Part shown: in pieces, positions 47,751 to 57,553 of the stretch | Layout: the number at the start of each line of letters is the position of its first letter | Position numbering within the stretch: position 1 is the first letter of the stretch | Assembly: GCA_963776465.1 (NCBI GenBank) | Contig: CAVZMV010000002.1 | Coordinates: 1,798,001 to 1,862,000 of the forward strand | Length of the DNA: 64,000 nt | Reading direction: 5' to 3' | DNA from: DASRHK01 sp963776465 | Lineage (GTDB): Bacteria; Pseudomonadota; Gammaproteobacteria; Nevskiales; Nevskiaceae | Notes under the pieces: generated by a model | Told to the model about the DNA's origin: nothing | Seen by the model: the letters and a program-made list of their open reading frames with translations, nothing else | Database searches by the model: none | Position numbers and translations under genes: made by a program

Positions 47751-48917
47751 CTAGAGCGCGGCCTCGAGGATGTCCAGGCCGCGCTTTGCGGCACGCCGGT
47801 CGAGCGTCAGCGGCGGGAACAGGGTCAGGACGTTGTCCTCCGCGGCGAGCAGCAATCCCTCTTGCCGGCATTCCTCTGCGATGCGGCTCGCTGCGCGGGC
47901 GCTGCTGGCCTGCGCCGCGATGGCGAGCCCGGCGATGCGCACGCGCTCGAACGGCATCTTGGCCAGGCGCTGGCTGAAGTAGGCGCTAATCCCGTTCGCC
48001 GACTTCAGCAGCGCACGGCGATTGGCGACCAGCCAGCGCAGATTCGCCAGCGCGACGGCGGTGGAGAGCGGGTGCCAGCCGAAGGTGGAATAGAAGGAGG
48101 CCTGGTCGCCGACCTTGCGCGCCACCTCGCGCGTCGCCAGCGTGGCGCCCATCGGCGCGTAGCCGCCGGTGATGGCCTTGCCCAGGCACAGCAGGTCCGG
48201 CTGGATGTCGTAGTGCTCGCTGGCGAACAGCCGCCCAGTACGGCCGAAGCCGCACGCGACCTCGTCCATGACGAGCAGCGTGCCGTAGTGCCGGCACAGA
48301 TCGCCCAGCCGCAGCATGAACGCGGGCTCGGGGATCTCCACGCCGATGTTGAGCACGATCGGCTCCATGATGAAAGCGGCGACGTCGCGCCGCTTGAGCA
48401 TGCGCTCCAAGCGGTCCGCGGCCTTGCGATCCAGCGGCGGCGCCAGCGACTCGCAGCCATGCAGCAGGTTCTTGTAGGGCGCGCGGGCGTACTTGTCGGC
48501 GATGCTGACGGTGCCGATCGAGTTGCCGTGGTAGTCGCCCTCGATGGCGACGAAGCGCGAGCGTCCGGTCGCCGCCATGGCCAGCTGCAGCGCGATCTCC
48601 ACGGCCTCGGTGCCGCCGGTCGCGCGATACGCCACTTTCAGCGGTGCCGGCGCCAGGCGCACGAGCATGCGCGCCAGCTCCGTCCACGGCGCGTACAGCA
48701 GGTTCGGCTGCACGTAGTCGGGACCGCGGTAATCGCGGATCGCTTCGCGCAGGTGCTCCGCGCCCCAGCCGAAGTTGCCCACGCACCAGCCGGAGAGGAA
48801 ATCCAGGTAGCGCTTGCCGCGTGCATCCACCAGGTACGCGCCCTCGGTGCGCGCGACCTGCAGGTTGTGCGGCTCGACCCCGCCCAGGAGCTGGCGCGTC
48901 GCCTCGAGAAGAGTCAC
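47751..48917 (-). CDS. Class III PLP-dependent aminotransferase
   Basis: A 388-aa aspartate aminotransferase-superfamily (class III, acetylornithine/ornithine type) enzyme. Motifs: FLSGWCVGNFGWGAEHLREA (about 40–60), RATGGTEAVEIALQLAM (about 100), YHGNSIGT, LVMDEVACGFGRTG (about 214–227) and the PLP Lys in CLGKAITGGYAPMGA (about 247). The start is GTG 48917. The substrate cannot be named from context, as the neighbours are PhoD and ApbE. It converges with apbE. Confidence 0.9.
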   Translation of the reverse strand: MTLLEATRQLLGGVEPHNLQVARTEGAYLVDARGKRYLDFLSGWCVGNFGWGAEHLREAIRDYRGPDYVQPNLLYAPWTELARMLVRLAPAPLKVAYRATGGTEAVEIALQLAMAATGRSRFVAIEGDYHGNSIGTVSIADKYARAPYKNLLHGCESLAPPLDRKAADRLERMLKRRDVAAFIMEPIVLNIGVEIPEPAFMLRLGDLCRHYGTLLVMDEVACGFGRTGRLFASEHYDIQPDLLCLGKAITGGYAPMGATLATREVARKVGDQASFYSTFGWHPLSTAVALANLRWLVANRRALLKSANGISAYFSQRLAKMPFERVRIAGLAIAAQASSARAASRIAEECRQEGLLLAAEDNVLTLFPPLTLDRRAAKRGLDILEAAL

Positions 48918-48921
48918 TGCC

Positions 48922-50574
48922 TCAGGGCGCCAGCGGTGGAGCGTTGGGGTCGGGCAGGCTCTTGGTGCCCGGCTGGATGCTGTTGGTTCCGGCCGCGGTC
49001 TGCAGCGCCTTGGCGAACGACTGGCTGGTCGTGCGCTGCTCGATGGTGTCGACGTACCACCACTCGCTGGAGACGCGCTCGCTGGTGATGTCGAGCAACA
49101 GGTAGCCGTTGCGCGTGAGCTCCACGTACTTCAGGTGCGGATTGAGCGCGCGCAGGCCCGCGGCCGTCGAGCCATCCACATCGTCGAAGCCGGGCGAGGT
49201 GACGGAGGTGGCGATGAATTCCACCGCCAGCGATCCGGCGCCGGTGTCCTCGTTGTAGCCGCTGCCGTAAGGATCGAGCGGCAGATCGGCCGCCCACGAG
49301 CTGTGGATGTCGCCGGTCAGGACGACAGCGTTGCTCACGCCCCTGTTGACGAAGGCACGCAGCAGGCGATCGCGCGCCGGCTTGTAGCCGTCCCACTGAT
49401 CGGGGTTGAAGAACACGTCGTCGCCCGAGAGCGTCTTGGCGGAGCGCGCCGGCGCCAGCATCACGCCCTGTCCGATGAGCTTCCATTGCGCGGTCGACAG
49501 CTGCAGACCTTCGACCAGCCAGGTCTGCTGCGGTCCCGAGATGATCTTGCGCGCGGGGTCGAGGTAATCGCCTTCCTGCGTGAACAGCGGCGTGTCGCCG
49601 ATGACGTTGGGCGGCAGCGGCTGGTCGCGCGCGGTCAGGCGCTCCTCCAGCATGAAGATCTCCGCGAGATCGCCGACGCGGAAGGAGCGGTAGTTGCGGG
49701 CCCTGGTCGTCGCCACCTGCCGGATCGGCATCCATTCGTAGTACGCGCGCAGCGCCGCCGCGACCCGCGCGCTCCAGGTGCCCTCGGTCGCAGGGTCGTG
49801 ATTCTCGGCGCCGCCTTTCCAGGCGTTGTCCGCGAACTCGTGGTCGTCCCAGATCGCGATCATCGGGTGCTGGCGGTGCAGCGCCTGCAGGTCGACGTCG
49901 GTCTTGTAGTGGTTGTGACGCGTGCGGTACTCGCGCAGGTTCACGATCTCGGTCGGCGGCTCGTAGGTGCGCAGGTCGCCGTATTCGCCGTTGCCGTATT
50001 CGTAGATGTAGTCGCCGAGGTGCAGGACGAGGTCGAGGTCCGCGCGCCCCGCCACGCGCCGGTAGGCATTGAAGTAGCCGTGCGCCATCGACGCGCACGA
50101 GACCACGCCGATGCGCAGGCGGTCGACCGCGCCGACGGGCAGCGTCTTGGTGCGGCCGATCTTGGAATTCGCGCCGTTGGCGCTGAAGCGATAGTAGTAG
50201 GTCGTGTCCGGCGAGAGGCCGGTGACGTCCACCTTGACGGTGTAGTCGTTGACGCGTGCGGCGGTCGTCTCTCCGGTCTGGACGACGTTGGCGAGCGCGG
50301 TGTCGGTGGCGACGACCCAGGTGACGGGAATCTCGAGCGGCGGAGCAGCGAGGCTCACCCGCGTCCACAGCATCACGCGGTCGGACAGAGGATCGCCGCT
50401 GGCGACGCTGTGACGGAACGGACCGCTGCCGGTCGCAGGCACCGGGCTGTAATCGGCGGCCTCCGCAACCAGCGGACGCGCGCCCAGCCACGCGGACGCG
50501 GCGATCGTGCTCTTGAGGAAGTTGCGGCGCGAGACGCCGCTGCCAGGAACTCGGGGTTTCTTGCTGCGGCCCAT
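48922..50574 (-). CDS. phoD: Alkaline phosphatase D (PhoD), Tat-exported
   Basis: A 550-aa phosphodiesterase/phosphatase. A twin-arginine signal (SRRNFLKS, then a hydrophobic stretch) sends it folded across the inner membrane. After a fibronectin-like N-terminal domain (VASGDPLSDRVMLWTRV), the metallophosphatase part carries LHLGDYIYEYG (about 185), IAIWDDHEFADNAW (about 243) and LTGDIHSSWAAD (about 418), which supply the metal ligands of PhoD. Fe/Ca cofactors and phosphate-starvation control are family knowledge; no Pho box could be confirmed. Confidence 0.93.
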   Translation of the reverse strand: MGRSKKPRVPGSGVSRRNFLKSTIAASAWLGARPLVAEAADYSPVPATGSGPFRHSVASGDPLSDRVMLWTRVSLAAPPLEIPVTWVVATDTALANVVQTGETTAARVNDYTVKVDVTGLSPDTTYYYRFSANGANSKIGRTKTLPVGAVDRLRIGVVSCASMAHGYFNAYRRVAGRADLDLVLHLGDYIYEYGNGEYGDLRTYEPPTEIVNLREYRTRHNHYKTDVDLQALHRQHPMIAIWDDHEFADNAWKGGAENHDPATEGTWSARVAAALRAYYEWMPIRQVATTRARNYRSFRVGDLAEIFMLEERLTARDQPLPPNVIGDTPLFTQEGDYLDPARKIISGPQQTWLVEGLQLSTAQWKLIGQGVMLAPARSAKTLSGDDVFFNPDQWDGYKPARDRLLRAFVNRGVSNAVVLTGDIHSSWAADLPLDPYGSGYNEDTGAGSLAVEFIATSVTSPGFDDVDGSTAAGLRALNPHLKYVELTRNGYLLLDITSERVSSEWWYVDTIEQRTTSQSFAKALQTAAGTNSIQPGTKSLPDPNAPPLAP

Positions 50575-50665
50575 GGTGACTCCAGTGCGCGATCGCGCGG
50601 TTTGTCTGGGGCCACCTTGCTGCGGATGGACGCGACGGTCGGTCCGCTATCGGACTAAGGGTTCT

Positions 50666-50914
50666 TCAGGCCGCCCGGTTCAGGCGCTCGTGACGCAGCA
50701 GGGCGATCGCGAGGTGCGGCGCATTGCGCAGCAGCGTCTCGGGATCCGCGTTGCGCAGCTTCTTGGCCATCGGCTCCCGGCGCACCAGGCGCACGACCTT
50801 GCACGGGCGCGGCTTGCCGCTGACCCAGCCGTCGCAGTTGACTTCGGTGCCGGCGCTGACTTCCCAGTCGCCTGGCAACCATTCTTCGCAAAACACCTTG
50901 ATCACGTTGCTCAT
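50666..50914 (-). CDS. Small hypothetical protein
   Basis: An 82-aa cytoplasmic protein from ATG 50914. It starts MSNVIKVFCEEWLPGDWEVS, has a CDGWVSGKPRPCKVV segment with two cysteines, and a basic helical C-terminus (ETLLRNAPHLAIALLRHERLNRA). No family recognised. A ribosome site (AAGGACAT) is just upstream. The beta-rich first half and basic second half suggest nucleic-acid or regulator binding, but this is guesswork. Confidence 0.5.
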   Translation of the reverse strand: MSNVIKVFCEEWLPGDWEVSAGTEVNCDGWVSGKPRPCKVVRLVRREPMAKKLRNADPETLLRNAPHLAIALLRHERLNRAA

Positions 50915-51185
50915 GTCCTTTTCTCCCGTCGCTGCCTGACTACAGTCCATCTGCTGCTGCAATGGCAAGAAGCGGGCCTACTTAGCCTTTTCAGTCGAAT
51001 CAGTAAGTTATGCAAACTGCGCACAGGGCGTTTTGCTGCGTCCTGCATGACCGGGCCGACGGCTGCCGGGCAAATTGTGAGCAGCCCGGACCGCGCAGAG
51101 CGGTATCTGTTCTCCATCGCCCGGCCGATGTAGATATCCCAAACTTTGCGGACCCGATTTCCCGGGCATCACTTAGAGCAAACCC

Positions 51186-51851
51186 ATGAGACCTCAGTAC
51201 CGGTGGCTGGCTGGACTGGCCGCTGTCTTCCTCTCCACGTCTGCGTTCGCGCAGGCCCGCATCAACGCCGTGAGCTACGACCTCGTGTCCGGCGCACTGG
51301 TGATCACCGGCGAGGATCTGAAGATCTCGGCCGGCGCGACCACGGTGAAGCTCGGCGGCACGACCTTGTCGGTCTCCGCCGCGACGGCCACGTCGGTGAC
51401 GGCGCAGCTGCCCGTCAACCAGGGCGCCGGCGAATACCTGATCTTCCTCAAGCGCGCCGCAAACGTCCTCGAGGCCGCGCCGGTGGGCGAAGCGAGCTAT
51501 TCGCTGTCGATCATCCAGCCGACGCCGGGACCCCAAGGCCCCGAAGGTCCGGAAGGCCCGCAGGGACCCGCGGGTGTGAGCGGCTACATCACGATGACCG
51601 CGACCAGCGCGCTGGACTCCACCGAGTCCAAGATCCTGGCCGCGAACTGTCCCGCCGGAAAAATGGTGCTCGGTGGCGGCCAGCTGATCTCGCCGGTCTC
51701 GGCAGCCAACTATCGCTCCATCGCCGTGCCGACCAGCCGTCCGACGCTGAGCAACACCGGCTGGCAGGCGGCAGCGATCGAGGTTCCGGTCGGCTACGCC
51801 ACCAACTGGCAGCTCGTCGTCTACGCGATCTGCGCGACGGCTGCGCCGTAA
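51186..51851 (+). CDS. Secreted protein with IPT/TIG-like and collagen-like segments
   Basis: A 221-aa exported protein: signal peptide AGLAAVFLSTSAFA, then an IPT/TIG-like beta domain (INAVSYDLVSGALVITGEDL, about 27–110). A short collagen-type run, GPQGPEGPEGPQGPAG (six Gly-X-Y triplets, about 117–133), follows. The C-terminal domain of about 85 residues (NCPAGKMVLGGGQLISP) resembles the globular tips that follow collagen stalks in bacterial surface proteins. A trimer is likely if the collagen part folds. It overlaps the convergent hydrolase gene by 31 bases. Role unknown. Confidence 0.75.
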   Translation: MRPQYRWLAGLAAVFLSTSAFAQARINAVSYDLVSGALVITGEDLKISAGATTVKLGGTTLSVSAATATSVTAQLPVNQGAGEYLIFLKRAANVLEAAPVGEASYSLSIIQPTPGPQGPEGPEGPQGPAGVSGYITMTATSALDSTESKILAANCPAGKMVLGGGQLISPVSAANYRSIAVPTSRPTLSNTGWQAAAIEVPVGYATNWQLVVYAICATAAP

Positions 51852-52459
51852 CGATCCATCCAGGCGCTGGCGGAGCCGACGAGCTCCGCCAGCACTTCGG
51901 GATCCTTGCGCCCGCTGCGCGCCGGCACGTGGAACGAGTGGTCTGCGTCGTCGAATAGCTGGAGCGTCGCGCGCGATCCCAGCTTCTGCACGACTGGCTG
52001 CAGCAGCGACAGCTCCGCGAACTCGTCGCGCGTCCCCTGCAGGAACAGCATCGGCACCTTGACGTCGGTCAGGTGCGCCGCGCGCTCGTCCGACGGCTTG
52101 CCCGGCGGGTGCAAAGGGAATCCAAGGAAGATCAGTCCGCGCACGCCTGGCAGCGGCGAGGCCGCCTGGGCCTGTGACGTCATGCGTCCGCCGAACGATT
52201 TGCCGCCGGCGAACAAGGGCAGGTCCGGTGCGTACTTCGCGGCTGCGGTCACCGCCGCGCGAACCGCCGCATGCGCGATCGCAGGCGCGTTGACACGTCT
52301 GGATTTGCGCGCCATGTAGGGAAATTCGTAGCGCAGCGTGGCGATGCCGCGCGCGGCGAGAGCGTCGGCCACGGCCGCCATGAAGGGGTGGCGCATCCCT
52401 GCGCCGGCGCCATGCGCAAGGACGTAGCAGGCGCGCGCATCCGGCGGCGCCTGCAACAA
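51821..52459 (-). CDS. Alpha/beta hydrolase (KANL3/Tex30 type)
   Basis: A 212-aa alpha/beta hydrolase-fold protein. The oxyanion region YVLAHGAGAGMRHPFM, the nucleophile elbow GGKSFGGRM (Ser about 88) and a late DADHSF with the catalytic His are visible, together with the Asp in LQGTRDEF. This matches the KANL3/Tex30-like dienelactone-hydrolase relatives; the substrate is unknown. The start given is TTG 52459. The frame stays open further upstream (APTAIDAGAD...) to the DUF4142 stop, so the real start could be a rare codon up to 40 bases earlier. Confidence 0.82.
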   Translation of the reverse strand: MLQAPPDARACYVLAHGAGAGMRHPFMAAVADALAARGIATLRYEFPYMARKSRRVNAPAIAHAAVRAAVTAAAKYAPDLPLFAGGKSFGGRMTSQAQAASPLPGVRGLIFLGFPLHPPGKPSDERAAHLTDVKVPMLFLQGTRDEFAELSLLQPVVQKLGSRATLQLFDDADHSFHVPARSGRKDPEVLAELVGSASAWMDRYGAAVAQIA

Positions 52460-52500
52460 CGCCGGGACGTCAGCCCCGGCGTCGATTGCAGTAGGCGCGA

Positions 52501-53040
52501 TCAGGACTTCGGCAGGTCGTTGGCCATTGCGCCGTGATGCTGCAGCGTCGGCAGCGTCTTGGCGGCGAACGCCTTGACGTCCGCGTCCTCGGCCTTGTTG
52601 GCGGCCTGGTCGAACAGCGACACCGCTTCCTTGTGGCTGGCGATCATCTTCAGCCGGTACTCGTTGTCGAAGCTCTTGCCCTTGTCGTTGCCCTTCAGGC
52701 CGTCGTACATCATCTGGTGACGCTCGAGCATCGCCGTGGGCAGCTTCACGCCCTTCTTGTCGGCGAGCTTCTTGAGCTCGGCGGCGGCCTTCTCATGATC
52801 GGCCACCATCGTCGCGGCGTACTTCTTGATCTCCGGGTGCGTGCCCATGGTCTGGGCCAGCTTGCCGGCTTCGATCTCGAGCATGCCCGCGGACGCGGCG
52901 GTCTCGAAGAAATCGTGCTGGCTGTTGGATTGCAGCGCCTGGATCGTCTTGGACGGCTGCATCGGCTCGCTGTTGCTGGTGTTGCTCGTCGCGCAAGCGG
53001 TGAGCCCAGCGAGCGACAGTGCGATCAATACGTTTTTCAT
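52501..53040 (-). CDS. DUF4142 lipoprotein, ferritin-like helical
   Basis: A 179-aa lipoprotein (LAGLTAC lipobox, Cys16) of the DUF4142 family, a helical four-helix-bundle fold related to ferritin-like proteins. Signature residues: HDFFETAASAGMLEIEAGKLA, KYAATMVADHEKAAAELKKLA and YRLKMIASHKEAVSLFDQAA. These proteins are often stress- or metal-linked; no function proven. Good ribosome site (GGAGAA) before ATG 53040. Confidence 0.9.
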   Translation of the reverse strand: MKNVLIALSLAGLTACATSNTSNSEPMQPSKTIQALQSNSQHDFFETAASAGMLEIEAGKLAQTMGTHPEIKKYAATMVADHEKAAAELKKLADKKGVKLPTAMLERHQMMYDGLKGNDKGKSFDNEYRLKMIASHKEAVSLFDQAANKAEDADVKAFAAKTLPTLQHHGAMANDLPKS

Positions 53041-53109
53041 AGCGTTCTCCTTGCGGGAAGTAACACTTATGACCGATGGCCCGGCGCGGCGTTCGCGCCT
53101 TTTGCAGCC

Positions 53110-53822
53110 TTATTCGCGCGCGGTGTCCATCAGCGTGCGCGCGTAGGCGGGCGCCGTCGGCTCGTGCATGAAGTAGACGTGGATGCGTTGCCAGGATGTC
53201 GCCAGCAGCCGCTGCGCCCACTGCGCCAGGTCGGCGTCGGAATAATTCTCGAGCCGCAAGCCGAACGTATCCCCAGGGTGCGGTCTCGACCAGCGGCGGC
53301 GGCGCGTTGTCCTCGCGCTCTGAAAGACACAGCGATGCGCCCGCGCTCTTGAGCGCCTCGTAGACGTCGTCGGCGAACCACTCGTCGTTGCGGAATTCGA
53401 ACGCGGCGTTGTGATCCGGCGGCAGCAGCGCTCAGGAATTCGGTGAGCCGCGGCAGATCCTTCTTCAGGTTGGGCGGCAGCTGGAACAGCACCGGCCCGC
53501 GCTTGTCGCCGAGCGCCGCGAGCGTGCTTGTAGAGAAAGGCGACCGAGCTCGACGCTTCGGGTCGGCCTTGAGGCGCGACATGTGCGTGATGCGCCGCGA
53601 CGCCTTGATGGCGAAGCGGAAGTGCGGCGGCGCGATCCTCGCCCAGTTCTCGAGCATGGCCGTCTTGGGCATCTGGTAGAAGGTGTTGTTGATCTCCACC
53701 GTCGGCAGGCGCTCGGAGTAGAACGCGAGCATGGCGTCCGGCTTCATGTTGTCCGGGTAGAAGCTGCCTTTCCACTCCTTGAACGAGTAGCCGCTGGCAC
53801 CTGCGAGCAGTCTGGGAGTCAT
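53110..53822 (-). pseudogene. DUF72 protein, several frameshifts
   Basis: A DUF72 (YecE-like) TIM-barrel protein of about 237 aa if repaired. ATG 53822 opens GASGYSFKEWKGSFYPDNMK, then ERLPTVEINNTFYQMP. The frame then breaks repeatedly: SVAFLYKHAR is in a second frame (about 53535), GDKRGPVLFQLPPNLKKDLP in the first again. The C-terminal LRLENYSDADLAQWAQRLL and FMHEPTAPAYARTLMDTARE are back in the second frame. At least four indels lie between 53260 and 53560. Function of DUF72 is unknown. It is divergent from ligD by 10 bases, often its neighbour in other genomes. Confidence 0.82.
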
Positions 53823-53832
53823 AATTTCGACG

Positions 53833-56586
53833 ATGGCCAAGAACGAAAAGGCAGACGCACTCAGCGAATACTCCGCCAAACGCAGCTTCAAGGCCACCCC
53901 GGAGCCGCAGGCCACGGTAGCGGCGCGCGGCGCCGGGCCGCTGCTGTTCGTCGTCCAGCAGCACGCCGCGTCGCGATTGCACTACGACTTCCGCCTCGAG
54001 TGCGACGGCGTGCTCAAGTCGTGGGCCGTGCCGAAGGGTCCGTCGCTCGATCCGCAGCGACAAGCGCCTGGCGGTGCATGACCGAGGATCACCCGTACGA
54101 CTACGGGTCGTTCGAAGGCGTGATCCCCGCCGGGCAGTACGGCGCCGGCGAGGTGATCGTCTGGGACTGCGGCGTCTACTCGCCCGACGAGGACGGCGTA
54201 CTGGTTCCACGATCGCGCGGAGGCCGAGAAGCAGATCCGCGACGGCCTCGACGAAAGGCAAGCTCGGCATCCTGCTGCGCGGCGAGAAGCTCAAGGGCTC
54301 GTTCGCGCTGGTGCGCAGCCAAGGACGCCAAGACCTGGCTGCTCATCAAGCACAAGGATCGCTTCGTCGCCGACGACCGATCTCACTGCGCAGAACCGGT
54401 CGGTGCTCTCGAGCACGTCGGTCGAGGAGATGAAGTTCGCAGCCGGCGCATCGCATGCCCGCGTCGCGCCTCGTGCCGACCGGCAAGGTCGAGGCGATGC
54501 CGGCCAAGCTTCGCGCCGATGCACGCGGAGATCGGCGATGCGCCGTTCAACAATCCGGACTGGATGTGGGAGCCCAAGCTCGACGGCTATCGCGTGCTCG
54601 CGTTCATCGACGGCGACAAGCGTGAAGCTGCGCTCGCGGCGCGGTCTCGATCTGACGCCCGCGTTTCCGAGGCTGGTCGCCGAGCTTGCACAGCAGGGCG
54701 TGCAGCGGCATGATCCTCGACGGCGAGATCGTGGCGTTCGACGCCGACGGCAAGCCGTCGTTCAACGCGCTGCAGAACCGCGTGCAGCTCAAGACCGAGC
54801 GCGAGATCGCCGCAGCGGATCAGACGACGCCCGTCGTGTTCTTCTGCTTCGACCTCCTGCACTTCGCGGGCATCGATCTGCGCGCGCGCGCCATATCGCG
54901 ACCGGCGCCGCTATCTCGCGCAATGCCTGCTGCCGTCGCCGCTCGTGCAGCTCGTGCACGCGACCGACGACGGCGTCGCGCTGCACAAGGCCGCGGTCGC
55001 CAGCGGCTTCGAAGGCGTGATCGGCAAGCGCAAGGACAGCCGCTACGAGGCGGGCAAGCGCGTCGACCTCGTGGCTCAAGGTCAAGCCCACGCAGACCGC
55101 GGACTTCGTCATCGGCGGCTACACCAAAGGCAAGGGCGCGCGCGCGCCGCTGGGTGCGCTGCTGGTCGGCTACTGGGAAGGCAAGGAGCTGCACTACGCG
55201 TCGCACGTCGGCTCCGGCTTCGACGACAAGACGCTGGCGCGGGTGAAGACGATGCTCGAGCCGCTGCAGCGCAAGACCTGTCCGTTCGCGGAGAAGCCCG
55301 CGCAAGCCAAGCTCCGACGACCTGGGTCGAGCCCAAGCTGGTCGCCGAGGTGAAATTCCACAGCTGGACCGAGGACGATCACCTGCGCGCGCCGGTGTTC
55401 CTGCGCCTGCGGGACGACATCGATCCGAAGGACGTTGTAGGAGGGGCTTCAGCCCCGACCGTCGCGGATGTCGGGGCTAAAGCCCCTCCTACAAAGAAGC
55501 AAGCAAGCGACGGGGTCACCCAAGTCCTCGCCCAGCTCGACAACCGCGCCAACGCGTTCACGCTTCTGGTCGGCCCGCACAAGGTCAACCTGACGAACCT
55601 CGACCGCGTCTACTGGCCAGCCGATCCGGCGATGCAGCAGCCGGCGCTGACCAAGCGCGACCTGTTGCGCTACTTCGCGCAGGTGTCGCCGTACATGCTG
55701 CCGCATCTCGCCGACCGGCCGCTGACGATGATCCGCATGCCCGACGGCATCACCAGGCAGCGCTTCTTCCAGAAGCACTGGGAACAGGCGCAAGCCGGAC
55801 TTCGTCGAGACCATCACCGTCTACTCCTCCGAGCAACAAGGACGAGCGCACGAGTACCTGCTGTGCAACAACCTGCCGACGCTGCTGTGGCTGGCGCAGT
55901 CCGGGACGCTGGAGTTCCACGTCTGGCATTCGCGCGCGAAAGTCGGACCCGATGCGGTGACGCAGGAGACCGACTACGCGAGCTCCGCGGAATCGCTGGA
56001 GGCATCGATCCTGAACTACCCGGACTACGTGGTGTTCGACATCGATCCGTACATCTATTCGGGCGAGGAGAAGCCGGGCGCCGAGCCGGAGCTCAACACC
56101 GTCGCGTTCGAGAAGGGCAAGGAGGTCGCGTTCTGGCTGCGCGAACTGCTGCAACGACGATGAAGCTCGAGCCGATCGTGAAGACGTCCGGCAAGACCGG
56201 ACTGCACGTGTTCGTGCCGATCAAGCGCACCATCGACTTCGACGCCGCGCGGCACATCTCCGAGCTCGTCGGCACGGCACCTGATGCGCCTGCATCCCAA
56301 GGACATCACGCTGGAGTGGAGCATCCCCAAGCGCACCGGGAAGATCTTCATGGACTACAACATGAACGTGCGCGGCAAGACGCTGAACGTGGCTTATTCG
56401 CCGCGCGGCGCGCCCGGGGCGCCGGTGTCGATGCCGTTGACTTGGGAGGAACTGGCGGATGCGCATCCCCTAGACTTTCGCATGAACAATGCCGCGCAAC
56501 ACTTGAAAAAGAAAGGGGATTGCTGGCAGGATGCGTTGACGAGGAAGCAGAGTCTCGAGCGCGCCCTGAAATCCGGCAAGGTTTAG
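53833..56586 (+). pseudogene. ligD: NHEJ DNA ligase LigD (PE-ligase-polymerase), about 19 frameshifts
   Basis: Multidomain end-joining enzyme. The phosphoesterase domain is first (HYDFRLECDGVLKSWAVPKG; TEDHPYDYGSFEGVIPAGQY), then the ATP-dependent ligase (WEPKLDGYRVLAF with adenylation Lys; GFEGVIGKRKDSRYEAGKR), then the primase-type polymerase (TNLDRVYWPADPA; VVFDIDPY; KTSGKTGLHVFVP). Repaired length is about 900 aa. Frames break near 54055, 54077, 54201, 54255, 54320, 54378, 54454, 54509, 54621, 54709, 54887, 55071, 55311, 55794, 55837, 55849, 56155 (twice) and 56274. Nearly all are +1 insertions, mostly of C, and no stop arises by substitution. A 60-base REPIN sits in frame in the ligase-polymerase linker. 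ku follows after 55 bases. Confidence 0.88.
55436..55495. repeat. REPIN inside ligD linker
   Basis: Two inverted REP units, TTGTAGGAGGGGCTTCAGCC... (55436–55460) and its near-exact reverse complement (55471–55495, 24 of 25 bases), around a 10-base spacer. Length 60, so the frame is kept and 20 residues are added. Confidence 0.9.
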
Positions 56587-56596
56587 CCGGTCCTAC

Positions 56597-56622
56597 TTGT
56601 AGGAGGGGCCGTTGGCCCCGAT
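56597..56622. repeat. Single REP unit between ligD and ku
   Basis: TTGTAGGAGGGGCCGTTGGC..., same family as the units in ligD and behind lon, with a 7-base stem GGGGCC/GGCCCC. Confidence 0.7.
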
Positions 56623-56641
56623 TCGTTGCACGGAGATAGTC

Positions 56642-57536
56642 ATGGCAGCTCGTTCCATCGCGTCGCTGACGGTGTCCTTCGGGCTGGTCGCCATCCCGGT
56701 AAAGCTGTACTCGGCCACCGAGGCCAGCCGACAGATCTCCTTCAACCTGCTGCACAAGCCAAGTGCGGCTCGCGCTTGCAGCCAGCAGTACTTCTGCATC
56801 AAGGAAGACGTGCCGGTGTCGCGCGACGAGATGGTCAAGGGCTACGAGTTCGCCAAGGACCAGTACGTGATGTTCTCGCCGGAGGAGCTCAAGGCGATGG
56901 AGGAGGCGGGCACGCACACCGCCGACATCAACGAGTTCGTGCCGCTGGAGAAGGTCGACCCGGTTTATTTCGACAAGGCCTACTACCTGGCGCCCGACAA
57001 GGGCGGCGCCAAGCCCTACGCGCTGTTCCAGCGCGCATTGCTGCGAATCCGAGCGCTGCGCCATCGGCCGCTGGGCCGCGCGCGGCAAGCAATACATCGT
57101 GATGATCCGGCCCGTCGAGGACGGGCTGGTGATGCAGCAGCTTCTATATGCAGGCGAGGTCCGCTCGATCAAGGACATCGACATTCCGAAGATCGAGGTC
57201 AAGCAGACGGAGCTCAAGCTCGCGCACAAGCTGATCGAGCAGCAGTCGTCTGACACGTTCGACCCGACGCAATACACAGACGAAGTCAAAGCGCGGATCG
57301 AAGCGGCGGTGCAGAAGAAGGTCGAGGGCCAGGAGATCACGATGTCCGAGGAGCCGAGCGGTAGCGGCGCGCAGGTCATCGATCTGATGGAAGCGCTGCG
57401 CCAGAGCCTGGACAAGAAGGGCGGGGCGCCGAAGAAAGCCGCCAAGGCCGAGCATGTCGATACGCCGGTCGTGACGCGCAAGCCGCCCAAGCGCGCGCAC
57501 AGCGAGACGGCGGCGAAGAAGCGCAAGACATCGTAA
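56642..57536 (+). CDS. ku: Ku DNA end-binding protein, one frameshift
   Basis: Bacterial Ku homodimer threads onto double-strand ends and recruits LigD. ATG 56642 gives SLTVSFGLVAIPVKLYSATE, the conserved Ku N-terminus, and VPLEKVDPVYFDKAYYLAPD. At about 57041 one extra C shifts the frame; the other frame continues as CESERCAIGRWAARGKQYIVMIRP, then VEDGLVMQQLLYAGEVRSI and a basic Lys-rich tail (KKGGAPKKAAKAEH...KKRKTS). Repaired length is about 298 aa, normal. Directly behind ligD, so this is a two-gene NHEJ unit. Confidence 0.9.
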
Positions 57537-57553
57537 AGCGGCGGTCGATTGCC

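Noticed and set aside
53833..56586. Programmed frameshifting or recoding in ligD
   Set aside because: About 19 shifts at unrelated sites with no slippery sequence in common; error or decay is simpler.
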